The notes under the pieces: generated by a model
Told to the model about the DNA's origin: nothing
Seen by the model: the letters and a program-made list of their open reading frames with translations, nothing else
The model's database searches: none
From: DT-110 sp964342305
GTDB lineage: Bacteria > Bacteroidota > Bacteroidia > Chitinophagales > Saprospiraceae
Reading direction: 5' to 3'
Length of the DNA: 64,000 nt
NCBI GenBank assembly: GCA_964342305.1
Contig: CAYFGK010000011.1
Location: 17,726-81,725 of the forward strand
Program-made: the position numbers and the translations under genes
Part shown: positions 6,880-15,817 of the stretch, one piece after another
How the letters are laid out: each line of letters opens with the position of its first letter
Numbering within the stretch: the stretch's first letter is position 1

Positions 6880-8025
6880 TTATACATCCAATCGGCTTTT
6901 CACCTGAGCCAGTTCTTCGGGATGATTTACATTCATCAGGGCATCGGGTTTGACGGCATCCAGAAGCTCGACCGGAGAGTTGATAAGTGCTTTCCGCGGA
7001 CAGGAATACCCTTGCGCCAGGAATTGCAGGAGTACGGGGTACGCCCGTGGTTCCCAGATGGCAATCAGGGGTTCCGGAAATTCAGTAACGGGGCTGTTGA
7101 ACGCGGTCGCTACCTCGGAAGGATTCCTGGCACCCACTAATTGTTGCAGCGTGTGCCGATCCAGCAATGGCAGGTCACAAGCGACCACCAGCCAGGCGGC
7201 GTTAGGGTTTTGCCGAAAGGCGGAGACAATGGCTCCAAAGGGCCCCAATCCGGAAAAGGTATCGGGTAATGCCCGGTACTCCTCCGGCAACTCTGCCACC
7301 TGTTCGGGGCGGCAAGAGATATAGGTTTCTGTGCACAAGGCCGACAGCATATCCGCCATATATTCACGCTGCGGCTTACCGTGGTAATCGATCAGGCCTT
7401 TATCCTGCCCCATCCGCTGTGATTTCCCACCGGCGAGCACCAACCCATGTAAGGGCGGTATTTGTAGTTGCTTTCGCAAAAAAGCGGACGTTCGGTCCGC
7501 CGCAGTGAGCGACCATTGTGGCAGTTCCTGCCAGTCGGGGAATGCTTCCCGAAAGAAGTCGAAAGGCTGCTCCGCTCCGTCGGCGTACAGGATCAGGTCT
7601 ACTTGTGTCAGCTGATCCATGCGTTTGCGCAGGGATTTTTCTTTCACCGGATCGATGACCACGATCTGCCGGTCGGCCCGAAAGTGATTACCGTTCACCA
7701 GCACCACGTCCTGCTCGTTGAAAAGGGTCCGGTACTGGTGTTTATTCAATTCGGCCATACGGTCGAAGCGATGGTGAGTGATCATATCGGTGTACTCCAG
7801 CGTAGCTCCGTGCCCCAAAGCACCTTCGAGGCGACCCGCAGCTTCATCGGCACTGGCGTGGTCGGCATCAACGTAAGCTACCTTTAGGTCGGAATGTAGC
7901 TCCTTGGTCAAAGTAAAAGCCAGTTCCTTGATGCGTCCACAGGGGGTACCGAGGATGGCCCATTCCTGACGTCCGAATTGCCCCAGGGCGGGGCGGGTTA
8001 TGTTCGCATGCTTCTGGTGCTTCAT
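6880..8025 (-). CDS. mobA: molybdenum cofactor guanylyltransferase with extra N-terminal domain
   Basis: 381 residues, about twice the length of plain MobA. The C-terminal half (about 192-381) is a MobA nucleotidyltransferase that joins GMP to molybdopterin: LVLAGGKSQRMGQDKG, the metal Asp in VVACDLPLL, and LMNVNHPEEL at the end. The N-terminal half (about 20-190) starts with a strand-loop-helix (ILGTPCGRIKEL) that resembles the P-loop start of MobB, but lacks the Gly-Lys-Thr. A degenerate MobB-like domain is my inference. It is the last gene of the minus-strand Moco block, 136 bp after moaC, and a palindrome separates the two. The start codon touches an AATTTTT heptad repeat. Confidence 0.85.
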   Translation of the reverse strand: MKHQKHANITRPALGQFGRQEWAILGTPCGRIKELAFTLTKELHSDLKVAYVDADHASADEAAGRLEGALGHGATLEYTDMITHHRFDRMAELNKHQYRTLFNEQDVVLVNGNHFRADRQIVVIDPVKEKSLRKRMDQLTQVDLILYADGAEQPFDFFREAFPDWQELPQWSLTAADRTSAFLRKQLQIPPLHGLVLAGGKSQRMGQDKGLIDYHGKPQREYMADMLSALCTETYISCRPEQVAELPEEYRALPDTFSGLGPFGAIVSAFRQNPNAAWLVVACDLPLLDRHTLQQLVGARNPSEVATAFNSPVTEFPEPLIAIWEPRAYPVLLQFLAQGYSCPRKALINSPVELLDAVKPDALMNVNHPEELAQVKSRLDV

Positions 8026-8060
8026 AATTTTTAATGCTTAATTTTTAGTTTTTAATTGGC
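8026..8060 (+). repeat. 7-bp-period repeat (AATTTTT family)
   Basis: Five heptads: AATTTTT, AATGCTT, AATTTTT, AGTTTTT, AATTGGC. They directly adjoin the ATG of the mobA fusion and belong to the same family as 1627-1654. Confidence 0.7.
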
Positions 8061-8105
8061 TTAGGAGTCGCCAATCCCGTCACCCTGAGAGCTTCGAGGA
8101 AACAC

Positions 8106-8149
8106 CCGCTATTTTCTGTTTTGGGGTACCCCAAAACAGAAAATAGCGG
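8106..8149. terminator. 44-bp perfect palindrome after moaC
   Basis: Perfect palindrome with 22-bp arms centred on GGTACC (half: CCGCTATTTTCTGTTTTGGGGT). It lies 13 bp past the moaC stop on the minus strand and before mobA. No T-run follows it, so it may attenuate or process the transcript rather than end it outright. Confidence 0.6.
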
Positions 8150-8161
8150 CAATCCCCCCGG

Positions 8162-8641
8162 TCAATCGTGCTTGAAATCGGATTTCCCCCCGCGCTTCTC
8201 CATGAGTCGGGTCTCCCGGATCACGATATCGTGGGAAAAGGCCTTACACATATCGTAGATCGTCAGGGCCGCCAGGGTCGCGCCGGTGAGCGCTTCCATT
8301 TCGACGCCCGTTTTGCCGGAGAGGGAGGCCGTACATTCGACGACGACTTCCCGGTCATCATTAAAGTAAATATCTACCTGGCAATTGTCAAGGCCGAGGG
8401 GATGGCAGAGCGGAATGAGCTCGCCCGTCTTTTTGGCGGCCATGACCCCGGCAATGATGGCCGTTTGAAAGACGGGGCCTTTCTTGGTTTTTATGTCGTC
8501 GCCCTCGAGATGCTGAAGGATCTCATCGCTGAGCACGACCACGCTGCGGGCGCGGGCCAGACGTTGGGTAACCTTTTTGCCGCCTACGTCTACCATGGAG
8601 GGGCGTCCTTCGTCGTCGAGGTGGGTAAAATCTTTTGACAT
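8162..8641 (-). CDS. moaC: cyclic pyranopterin monophosphate synthase MoaC
   Basis: Second enzyme of molybdenum cofactor synthesis: it converts the MoaA product (3',8-cyclo-GTP) to cyclic pyranopterin monophosphate. The 159-residue length is typical. Signature segments are GELIPLCHPLGLDNCQVD, the TGVEMEALTGATLAALTIYD region and MCKAF. It follows moeA by 2 bp, so the two are translated from one transcript. The C-terminal KRGGKSDF is the usual end of the family. Confidence 0.97.
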   Translation of the reverse strand: MSKDFTHLDDEGRPSMVDVGGKKVTQRLARARSVVVLSDEILQHLEGDDIKTKKGPVFQTAIIAGVMAAKKTGELIPLCHPLGLDNCQVDIYFNDDREVVVECTASLSGKTGVEMEALTGATLAALTIYDMCKAFSHDIVIRETRLMEKRGGKSDFKHD

Positions 8642-8643
8642 GA

Positions 8644-9843
8644 TTAGCGGTATATGAGTACGGGAAATAATTCGCCTTCCGGAAATTCGGTGCGTCCGCG
8701 CGGCAACTCCAGAAAGCCGTCGGCTTCGACCAGGTTAGCCAGGTCACCCGAACCGTGTCCTTCCACGGGTATTGCCCGGCGCATGCCGTTGCGGGCGTAG
8801 TCGAGCCGTACCTGCAGGAAATAGGTCAGGTCGGGCTTGAAGGTAAAGGTGCTGTCCAGCACGGCGTAGTCGTAGTCAAGCGGATCGAGTCCCATACAGG
8901 CGCGCACCCAGGGGCCCACGTAGCGGTGGGTGCACATAAAGCTCGATACCGGGTTACCGGGCAGGGCAAAGATCGTACATTGCCCCCGCCAGTGCCCGAA
9001 CCAGAAGGGCTTTCCCGGTCGTTGACGTACGCGGTGGAAACACTTTTCAACCCCCAGGTCTTCCAGGGCCTCCGGTACGAAATCAAATTTACCTTTGGAG
9101 ACGCCGCCACTCATCAGTATCATATCGTATTTCTCCAGACATCGCTGTAATTCCCGACGTATCACTGCGGGCTCGTCGACCAGGTGCAGATCATCGACTT
9201 GGAGCCCCCATTTCTTGAGTGAAGCCCGGATGGTATGCGTATTGGAAGAGCGGATTTGGTGCGGTTCGGGAAAGGATTCTACCGGTACCAATTCATCACC
9301 GGTAGAAATGATCACTGCCGTTGGCAGGCGACGTACCTGAAGCAATGCCTTTCCGACCGTAGCGGCAACGCCCAATTCGGCGGCCGACAACAGTACGCCG
9401 GGTTCCAGAATGGTGCTACCCTGCGGGCGGTCGGTTCCCCGGCGGTGGATGTTCTGGCCTTCCTTTATCGCCTCTACATTAATGATCGCCGTGCCATTTT
9501 CAATGGTGACATCCTCGTAGCGAATGACCGTATCGGTTCCTTCCGGCAAAACCGCTCCGGTCATGACTTCCAGGCATCCATCCGGATCCGGCATGGATTG
9601 GGGCGGAGCACCGGCAGCCTGGGTTCCCAGCACCGGAAATACGGGCGTATCCTTTTTGGCGAAAGCCTGATACTGAATGGCAATACCATCCATTGTCACC
9701 CTGTCGAAAGGCGGAAAGTCCCGGTCGGCCCGGATAGGCTCGGCTAACACACGGCCAGCTGCCAACGGTAAGGGCACCGTTTCTACTCCTAAGTCGCGGC
9801 GATGCTCTAATACGATGTCCGTTGCGTGGTGAATATCAATCAT
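8644..9843 (-). CDS. moeA: molybdopterin molybdotransferase MoeA
   Basis: Inserts molybdate into adenylylated molybdopterin. At 399 residues it is full length, with the expected order: domain III/II start (ATDIVLEHR, FDRVTMDGIA), VMTGAVLPEGTDTVI, ISTGDELV, MSGGVSKGKFDFVPE and ALPGNPVSSFM, then the beta domain IV. It overlaps the molybdoenzyme gene by 8 bp (9836-9843) and precedes moaC by 2 bp, so cofactor synthesis is translationally coupled to the enzyme that uses it. An embedded mini-hairpin motif lies at 9653-9667. Confidence 0.97.
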   Translation of the reverse strand: MIDIHHATDIVLEHRRDLGVETVPLPLAAGRVLAEPIRADRDFPPFDRVTMDGIAIQYQAFAKKDTPVFPVLGTQAAGAPPQSMPDPDGCLEVMTGAVLPEGTDTVIRYEDVTIENGTAIINVEAIKEGQNIHRRGTDRPQGSTILEPGVLLSAAELGVAATVGKALLQVRRLPTAVIISTGDELVPVESFPEPHQIRSSNTHTIRASLKKWGLQVDDLHLVDEPAVIRRELQRCLEKYDMILMSGGVSKGKFDFVPEALEDLGVEKCFHRVRQRPGKPFWFGHWRGQCTIFALPGNPVSSFMCTHRYVGPWVRACMGLDPLDYDYAVLDSTFTFKPDLTYFLQVRLDYARNGMRRAIPVEGHGSGDLANLVEADGFLELPRGRTEFPEGELFPVLIYR

Positions 9844-12157
9844 TCGAGTTGGCCTTTTCTATTCGTACCAACACGCGTTTGGAGGCAGGAGTTTTGCTGT
9901 CCTTGGCAATGGTGTCGATCGGCACCAAAACGTTAGCCTCCGGAAAGTACGTAGCCACGCACCCTTTGGGAATATCGTAGGGTACCACCAGGAAGCGCGG
10001 AGCAATCCGGGGTGTATCGCCGTGGGTACCGATCAGGTCGACCACCTCCTGAGCTGCCAGGCCCCGGTCGGTCATATCAGCCTCGTTCATCAGCACGACC
10101 CGCCGCTCGGAGTAGATGCCGCGGTATCGATCGTCCAGACCGTAAATCGTGGTATTATACTGATCGTGACTCCGGATGGTCATCATGATCAGTTCGCCAG
10201 CGGGCAACTGGTTGTCGGGCAGGGCATTCACCGTGAAGTGGGCTTTGCCGGAAGGCGTATCAAAGGTCTGCTTGCGGGCTCCGTTGGGCAGGTAAAAACC
10301 ACCCGGCTCGCGCACCCGCCGGTTGTAATCGTCGAATCCGGGCACCACCGCTTCGATGGCGTCGCGGATATGGTCGTAATTACCGATCATCTGCTCCCAG
10401 TCGACCTTGCTGCGTTCGCCCAGGGTAGCCTTCGCCAGACCAGCCACAATAGCTGGTTCACTCAGCAAGTGATCGGAGGGCGGAGGCAGAACGCCCCGGG
10501 AAGTATGCACTACCCCCATAGAGTTTTCCACACTCACGAATTGCTCGCCGGAGGCCTGCACATCTTTATTGGTACGGCCCAGGCAGGGCAGGATCAACGC
10601 TTCTTCACCGTGGACCAGGTGGCTGCGATTGAGCTTGGTCGACACGTGCACGGTCAGCGCACAATTGCGCAGGGCACGGGCTGTGAAATCCGTATCGGGT
10701 GCGGCCGACAGGAAGTTGCCCCCCATGGCGAAAAACACCTTACCCTTTTGATCGTGCATAGCCTGGATAGCGTCTACTACCGCGTAGCCGTGCTTGCGGG
10801 GTGGCGCAAACCCGAAGCGCTCCTGCAATCGATCGAGGAAGGCATCGGGCGGTGATTCCCAGATCCCTACCGTGCGGTCGCCCTGCACATTGGAATGACC
10901 ACGCACGGGACAGGTGCCCGCACCGGGTTTGCCGATGGCCCCCTTCAGGAGCAGCAGATTGACTACTTCCTGAATGTTGGCCACGCCGTTTTCGTGTTGG
11001 GTGAGCCCCATGGCCCAGCAGATGATGATCTTCTCTTTGCGGCGCAGCATCTCGGCGGCAGCCAGCACCCGATCGCGGGGTACCCCCGATTGCTCGACCA
11101 GATCGTTGAAGTCGTGTTTTTTAAGTTCGGTGATCAGGGCCTCGTAGCCCTCGGTCTTGTCACTGATAAAGTCGAAATCAAAGACCGTCCCCGGCGCCTT
11201 CATTTCCTGGTAGTACAATTGCAGCATAATGGCCTTGAGCAGGGCAATATCGCCGTTGATGCGCACGGGCAGGAAAAGGTCGGTCAGGGTCGTGCCACCC
11301 CGCAGCATCTTAAGCGGTCGTTGTGGATTGGTGAACTTGACCAACCCGGCTTCCGGTAGCGGATTTACGGTGATGATCTTGCCGCCATTTTCTTTGCAGC
11401 GTTCCAGGGCCGATAGCATGCGCGGGTGATTGGTACCCGGGTTTTGGCCCATGATCATGATCACTTCGGCCTCGTACAGGTCGGGCAGGGTTACTGACCC
11501 TTTCCCGATACCCACCGTACGCGACAGGCCGACGCCGGAGGATTCGTGGCACATATTGGAGCAGTCGGGCAGGTTATTCGTTCCGTACTCCCGCACGAAA
11601 AGCTGGTACAGGAAGGCCGCCTCGTTGCTGGTACGCCCTGAGGTGTAAAAGATGGCCTCATCGGGCGTGGATAGCCCATTGAGATGCGTGGCTATCTTTT
11701 GGAAGGCGTCTTCCCAGGAGATGGGCTGATAGTGGGTTCCGCCTTTCGGCAAAAAGAGGGGCTCCGCTAAACGCCCGGATTTCCCTATCTCAAAATCAGA
11801 CCACTGCCCCAGATCGGCCACCGAATGCTGCGCAAAAAAGTCAGCACCGATGCTCTTTTTGGTGGCTTCCTCGGCGATGGCTTTGATCCCGTTCTCACAG
11901 TATTCGCCCAGTTTGGAGCGATCATCCTCGGGATCGGGCCAGGCACAGCCGGGACAATCGATCCCCCCTTTTTGGTTGAGCTTAAACATGGTCCGCACGG
12001 CCTCGCCGGGCTTCATATAGCGCATGGCGTGCCCCAAGGCCGTGGTAATGCCCTTGACGCCGGCCGAATTGGCCTTGGCTTCTTTGACCTTAATCCCCGT
12101 GAATTTGGTGGGGGTGTGGTGGATGGTATGGTCGTTGGCAGAGGTGTTATCGTTCAT
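9836..12157 (-). CDS. FdhF/YdeP family molybdopterin oxidoreductase
   Basis: 773-residue molybdopterin enzyme of the formate-dehydrogenase-H-like FdhF/YdeP group. Seen: the group-specific N-terminus GGIDCPGCAWPDP, YTSGRTSNEAAFLYQL, DCSNMCHESSG near the active site, IMGQNPGTNHPRM, and late MTIRSHDQYNTTIYG for cofactor binding. No UGA/Sec codon is used, and no 4Fe-4S N-domain of the classical CxxC-x3-C kind is evident, as in YdeP. It probably acts in the cytosol, since there is no twin-arginine signal. Formate oxidation is often assigned to this family, but YdeP itself is linked to acid resistance, so the substrate is open. The downstream overlap with moeA ties it to cofactor supply. Confidence 0.9.
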   Translation of the reverse strand: MNDNTSANDHTIHHTPTKFTGIKVKEAKANSAGVKGITTALGHAMRYMKPGEAVRTMFKLNQKGGIDCPGCAWPDPEDDRSKLGEYCENGIKAIAEEATKKSIGADFFAQHSVADLGQWSDFEIGKSGRLAEPLFLPKGGTHYQPISWEDAFQKIATHLNGLSTPDEAIFYTSGRTSNEAAFLYQLFVREYGTNNLPDCSNMCHESSGVGLSRTVGIGKGSVTLPDLYEAEVIMIMGQNPGTNHPRMLSALERCKENGGKIITVNPLPEAGLVKFTNPQRPLKMLRGGTTLTDLFLPVRINGDIALLKAIMLQLYYQEMKAPGTVFDFDFISDKTEGYEALITELKKHDFNDLVEQSGVPRDRVLAAAEMLRRKEKIIICWAMGLTQHENGVANIQEVVNLLLLKGAIGKPGAGTCPVRGHSNVQGDRTVGIWESPPDAFLDRLQERFGFAPPRKHGYAVVDAIQAMHDQKGKVFFAMGGNFLSAAPDTDFTARALRNCALTVHVSTKLNRSHLVHGEEALILPCLGRTNKDVQASGEQFVSVENSMGVVHTSRGVLPPPSDHLLSEPAIVAGLAKATLGERSKVDWEQMIGNYDHIRDAIEAVVPGFDDYNRRVREPGGFYLPNGARKQTFDTPSGKAHFTVNALPDNQLPAGELIMMTIRSHDQYNTTIYGLDDRYRGIYSERRVVLMNEADMTDRGLAAQEVVDLIGTHGDTPRIAPRFLVVPYDIPKGCVATYFPEANVLVPIDTIAKDSKTPASKRVLVRIEKANSND

Positions 12158-12184
12158 GGAAAAGTAGTATGGTCGGGAAAGGAA

Positions 12185-12269
12185 TGTTGAATGCTAAATG
12201 TTGAATGATGAATGCTCCCCACCTCCGTTAAAACTACGGCGGGTGGAAAATGCTCAATGCTCAATGCTC
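12185..12269 (+). repeat. 7-bp-period repeats (GTTGAAT / AATGCTC)
   Basis: Two neighbouring blocks: GTTGAAT-GCTAAAT-GTTGAAT-GATGAAT (12185-12212) and AATGCTC three times (12249-12269). Both are in strict heptad register and fill the upstream region of the molybdoenzyme gene. Confidence 0.75.
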
Positions 12270-12310
12270 AATTTAGGGATTTCATCATACACGTGAATGT
12301 TTATAGAGTA
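12249..12310 (-). repeat. ~54-bp intergenic repeat, copy 2
   Basis: The reverse complement reads CTCTATAAACATTCACG, then TGATGAAATCCCTAAATT and GAGCATT units, matching 889-942. Copy number of the terminal heptad differs (three here, two there), which suggests slippage. Confidence 0.75.
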
Positions 12311-12427
12311 CCTTTTAGAGTGAACCAACCACTAAGGTATGGGCTAATACCCCATTTTCCGTGAGCCGTGAATCGTAGGGCCGTCTATACCCACCACTAA
12401 AGTGGTTGGGCTTATATCTTATTTGCC

Positions 12428-12522
12428 ATAGGCCGTAAGCCGTGAATCGTTTGCCGTGAGCCATTTTAAACTTCTGACCTCAAACTTCTGACTTCACACT
12501 TCAAACTTCACACTTCACACTT
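12428..12522 (+). repeat. 7-bp-period repeats (GTGAGCC and AACTTCA families)
   Basis: Five heptads of the CCGTGAG type (12428-12462) are followed by eight of the AACTTCT/CACTTCA type (about 12467-12522). They end just before the moaA stop. With 12185-12310 these make up most of the 368-bp gap between moaA and the molybdoenzyme gene; no gene is seen there. A short hairpin (ACCACTAAAGTGGT) lies near 12391. Confidence 0.75.
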
Positions 12523-12525
12523 CCC

Positions 12526-13527
12526 CTACCCTCCGATCGTCGACATCGACTCCGTGACCGGCAGGCCGCCGTTGCGGTTGCGTTCGGCTTCCCAGCCGTC
12601 TTTGGCGCGGTTGCCGAGGGCTTCGAGGAAGGTGTCACGGATCTGCTCTTCCGAGGCGCCGGCCCGCATGAGGTCGCGCACGTTGAAGACGCCGTTATCG
12701 TACAGGCAGGTCTTCAGCATGCCTTTTGGCGTAAGCCGGATCCGGTTGCAGGTGCCGCAAAAGGTGCGGCTATAGGCAGCGATAATGCCGATCTTACCCT
12801 GAAATCCGGGGACCCGGTAGTTCATAGAGGTGGAGTTGGGCGGGTCCGGTACTTTTTCCAGGTCGGGAAAGGCACCGCGCAGGTGCTCGACAATACGGCG
12901 GTGATTCCATTCCAGCACCGGGTAGTGGCTGCCCTCGCCGTTGAAGGGCATCTCTTCGATGAAGCGTACATCGACCGGATGGTCGCGGGTGAGTTCGGCC
13001 ATGGGGATAAGGTCATCGATGTTCTTACCGTCCATGACCACGGCGTTGATCTTGGTATTGATGCCCTGGTCGATCAGGGCATGGAAGGTTTCCATCACCC
13101 TGGGAAAGACATCGCGACGGGTGATCTCGTAAAAACGCTCGGCGTCAAGAGAATCCAGGCTGAGATTGACAGAGGAAATACCCATGGCTTTGAGCTCGGG
13201 AACCACATCGTGGGTCAGGGTGCCATTGGTGGTAATATTGACCTTTTCGAAGCCCATGCCGCAGACGGTACGCAAGAATTCGAGCATGTTGCGACGCACG
13301 AAAGGCTCGCCACCGGTGATGCGCACCTTGGTAATGCCCATACCCCGGAGGAGGCGCAGCAGGCGCTCCATCTCCTCGTAGGTGAGCAGATCCTCGCGGG
13401 CTACGTACTTGATGCCCTCTTCGGGCATACAGTAGAAGCAGCGAAGGTTGCACCGGTCGGTTACCGCCAGCCGCACGTAATTAATGCGGCGGCCGTGATT
13501 GTCGTATAGTGTCGCTTGATCATCCAT
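12526..13527 (-). CDS. moaA: GTP 3',8-cyclase MoaA
   Basis: Radical-SAM enzyme that opens molybdenum cofactor synthesis by cyclising GTP. The N-terminal cluster motif is CNLRCFYC (Cys 26, 30, 33). The second cluster is carried by CGTCNRIRLTPKGMLKTC. ITGGEPFVRRNM is the SAM-binding GGEP. The protein ends in Gly-Gly (STIGG), the conserved C-terminal activator tail, so it is complete. It lies 21 bp downstream of the secreted esterase gene on the same strand and may be read from its promoter; a repeat-filled gap separates it from the rest of the Moco block. Confidence 0.97.
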   Translation of the reverse strand: MDDQATLYDNHGRRINYVRLAVTDRCNLRCFYCMPEEGIKYVAREDLLTYEEMERLLRLLRGMGITKVRITGGEPFVRRNMLEFLRTVCGMGFEKVNITTNGTLTHDVVPELKAMGISSVNLSLDSLDAERFYEITRRDVFPRVMETFHALIDQGINTKINAVVMDGKNIDDLIPMAELTRDHPVDVRFIEEMPFNGEGSHYPVLEWNHRRIVEHLRGAFPDLEKVPDPPNSTSMNYRVPGFQGKIGIIAAYSRTFCGTCNRIRLTPKGMLKTCLYDNGVFNVRDLMRAGASEEQIRDTFLEALGNRAKDGWEAERNRNGGLPVTESMSTIGG

Positions 13528-13548
13528 CCCTATTCGTCCGTTCGTGTA

Positions 13549-15279
13549 TCAATAGCGCCAGGAGGTCAGGTCGGCCCCTTGCGGAGCACGCAGCTTGATC
13601 TCCTCGGCCCACTTCGGAATAAACATCCGGTGGTACCGCAGGCGGGTAATGTGGTTGGGCAGGGTCGGATCGCCGTTCCAGCAATGCTCGGCCCGGTCAC
13701 CGTAGGCCACCTCCCCGTCATAGTAAGGTGCTGTCGTTTCTTCCAGCATGTCTTCTGCCAGGTAAACAGCATTATTGAGGTAGTAGTTATCCATATCCCC
13801 GCAATAAATATGGACTTTCCCCTTTAGGTCTTCGCCGATCTCGGCCCAGTCGCGCTTCATGATATAGGCCAGATCGTAGTTTTCGCGCCAGTGCTTGGCA
13901 ACTTCGGGATTGATCTCGCCGGTAAGCTTATCCCAGATGCGTTGGGGATAGCCGTCGGGACCGACGGGCGAATACACGGCTTCCCAGATGTCCCACTGTT
14001 GTCCGGAGCGGCCTTTGGAGCCCAGGGCCAGCTCCCGCAGATTCATGTCGCGGAGGGTAGCGCTCACTTTACCCAGGGAGTCGCGATGGCCGGGCCGCTC
14101 GGTCTTCTTAAATTTACTGTCGAGATAATAGGCATTCTTGTCTTCGTAGAGGTTGACCAGGCAGTACGCCCGAAAGTCGATGGGGTCGGGACAAGCCGCG
14201 TAGCAACCACCGTACTCTTTGGGGTATTTGACCTGGGCGGCCAGGGCTTCCCAGCCACCGGTGGAACCTCCGTACAGGAAGCGCGCCCAGCCTTCCCCGA
14301 TGCCGCGGAACTGCTCTTCGATGTATGGAATAAGCTCGTAGGTTATGGCATCACCGTAGGGCCCCAGGTTTTCGGAGTTTACGGCGTAGGAATCGTCGTA
14401 GTACGGATTGGCGTGCTGGATCTTGATGGCGATCACGCGCGGGAAATCGGGACCGGTCCAGGCCCGGTAAAAGTCGTAGGCTTCTTGTTGGACTACCTTG
14501 TTGTAGCAATCCACGCCGAAGCGGGCGCTGTATACGCAGGGCTCCGAATCATCGGGGGGCGTGGTGCGCCAGCCTCCGAAGTCGGAGGGGAAGTGCCCGT
14601 GCATAATGGCCAGCGGGTATTTGACATCCTTATTTTCCTCCCAGCCTTCCGGCAAAAGAACGTGCGCGCCGAGGTACATATCGCGTCCCCAGAAGTCGGA
14701 GAGCAACTCGGAGCGGATCTTGATGTGCTTGATGTACTCACTGTCCTCCGGCTCTTCGATGGGCGGAATTTCTTTGCTGAGGGTCAGGATATTTGCCGCT
14801 TTGCGTTTCGGGTCGAAGGTGATCTTCACGGGATCGCTGAGGAGGTTGCCCGGCGATCGGTTCCACTGTTGGCCTTCGCCGTTGTCCATGGGCAGTTTGA
14901 CGGTATGGCCGTCGGCCCGTTCGAAAGTCTCGTAGGTATGCAGGAGCACCTGCACGTAGTAGTCGCCGGCCGACACTTTGGCGAGACTGGGGATAGGGTA
15001 GCCAAATTCTGCCCGTCCGAAATGCATTTGCTGGCCGGGCGTCCAGTTCTCCACGTCTTTGCCGAAAACAAGCTGCGTGCCCGGCCCGTCGGAGATCTGA
15101 AAGCGCGGTTCGGCGGCGGGATCGGTGGACAGCATCAGCAGTAGTCGTCCGTCGAAGGAATCCCCCCGATCACCGGGAAAAACGACCGAAAAATAGGCCT
15201 GATCGGCCTGGGTGGTGCCCGTGAGGGCGGCGGCACAGAATGGCAGCAGTGCCAGGAGTGCAATGAACAGGTTACGCAT
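13549..15279 (-). CDS. secreted alpha/beta-hydrolase esterase-like protein
   Basis: 576 residues with a signal peptide (MRNLFIALLALLPFCAAAL). The N-terminal ~150 residues are beta-rich. The C-terminal ~350 residues resemble the esterase D/IroE-like alpha/beta-hydrolase fold: YPLAIMHGHFPSDFGG, FPRVIAIKIQHANPYYDDSY, the nucleophile elbow FLYGGSTGGWEAL, and late DMDNYYLN with HCWNGD, which may supply the acid and His. Related proteins are annotated as putative esterases of unknown substrate. It lies upstream of moaA with a 21-bp gap. A TTTTGCCGGAAGGC mini-hairpin motif is embedded at 14644-14657. Confidence 0.8.
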   Translation of the reverse strand: MRNLFIALLALLPFCAAALTGTTQADQAYFSVVFPGDRGDSFDGRLLLMLSTDPAAEPRFQISDGPGTQLVFGKDVENWTPGQQMHFGRAEFGYPIPSLAKVSAGDYYVQVLLHTYETFERADGHTVKLPMDNGEGQQWNRSPGNLLSDPVKITFDPKRKAANILTLSKEIPPIEEPEDSEYIKHIKIRSELLSDFWGRDMYLGAHVLLPEGWEENKDVKYPLAIMHGHFPSDFGGWRTTPPDDSEPCVYSARFGVDCYNKVVQQEAYDFYRAWTGPDFPRVIAIKIQHANPYYDDSYAVNSENLGPYGDAITYELIPYIEEQFRGIGEGWARFLYGGSTGGWEALAAQVKYPKEYGGCYAACPDPIDFRAYCLVNLYEDKNAYYLDSKFKKTERPGHRDSLGKVSATLRDMNLRELALGSKGRSGQQWDIWEAVYSPVGPDGYPQRIWDKLTGEINPEVAKHWRENYDLAYIMKRDWAEIGEDLKGKVHIYCGDMDNYYLNNAVYLAEDMLEETTAPYYDGEVAYGDRAEHCWNGDPTLPNHITRLRYHRMFIPKWAEEIKLRAPQGADLTSWRY

Positions 15280-15464
15280 GGATGAAGCTGTTTTTAAACA
15301 GGGTACTCTGGTGTTAGGTATTGTGTGGTAAAAGATAGGGAATTACCGGTGAATTTTGGTGTTCGGAGGTGGTTGATCGGGTTTAAAGCCATTAGTTGAT
15401 CGAAAGTTGGGCCAAGGTTCATGGTCCCTGCCTACACCAAGGCTTCGGCAGGCAAGCAAGGTCC

Positions 15465-15527
15465 ACGGCTCACGCTGCACGCTGCACGGTAGACGATGGA
15501 CGGCTCACGATACACGGCTCACGGCGC
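15465..15527 (+). repeat. 7-bp-period repeat (ACGGCTC/ACGCTGC)
   Basis: Nine heptads in strict register: ACGGCTC, ACGCTGC twice, ACGGTAG, ACGATGG, ACGGCTC, ACGATAC, ACGGCTC, ACGGCGC. It lies in the 538-bp gap between the divergent esterase and arsR genes. Confidence 0.8.
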
Positions 15528-15584
15528 TCCATGCCTCTGCCAGTGCGGACATAAGCAATGGCCAAACCTAGAACATTGGAAACT
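15516..15584 (-). repeat. diverged copy of the 89-bp repeat
   Basis: CTCACGGCGCTCCATGCC, then GCGGACA, AGCAATG and CATTGGAAACT follow the same order as the reverse complement of the 89-bp unit at 20776-20953, with scattered changes. It is a third, inverted and degraded member. Confidence 0.6.
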
Positions 15585-15743
15585 AAAGGGCTTGCAAAGG
15601 TTTTGGGCCAGGGTTCGAGGGGAGGTGTGCTTTCATCTCTAATACCCAAATAAAATACAGTCATTCCCCCTGCAATGATCTTCGCAAATAAGGATGGGTT
15701 AACTCCCGTCCTTTTTTTGTCAACCAGCTTACGGTTGCTATCC

Positions 15744-15789
15744 CTAAAATTCGTACAACTGAACAAATTCCCGAAAATTCGTATTTTAG
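15744..15789. promoter_or_regulatory. candidate ars operator/promoter region
   Basis: The decamer AAAATTCGTA occurs twice, 28 bp apart (15746-15755 and 15774-15783), inside an outer inverted repeat CTAAAAT ... ATTTTAG (15744-15750, 15783-15789). It lies 29 bp upstream of the arsR start. This fits an ArsR-family operator overlapping the promoter. Confidence 0.5.
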
Positions 15790-15817
15790 AGGTGCAATTA
15801 ATCCAAGCACTATCCCC

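Noticed and set aside
10022..10855. 277-codon plus-strand ORF opposite the molybdoenzyme gene
   Set aside because: Shadow frame of a well-supported gene in GC-rich DNA; its sequence has no domain. The same applies to 13891-15144, 23266-24306 and other long antisense frames.
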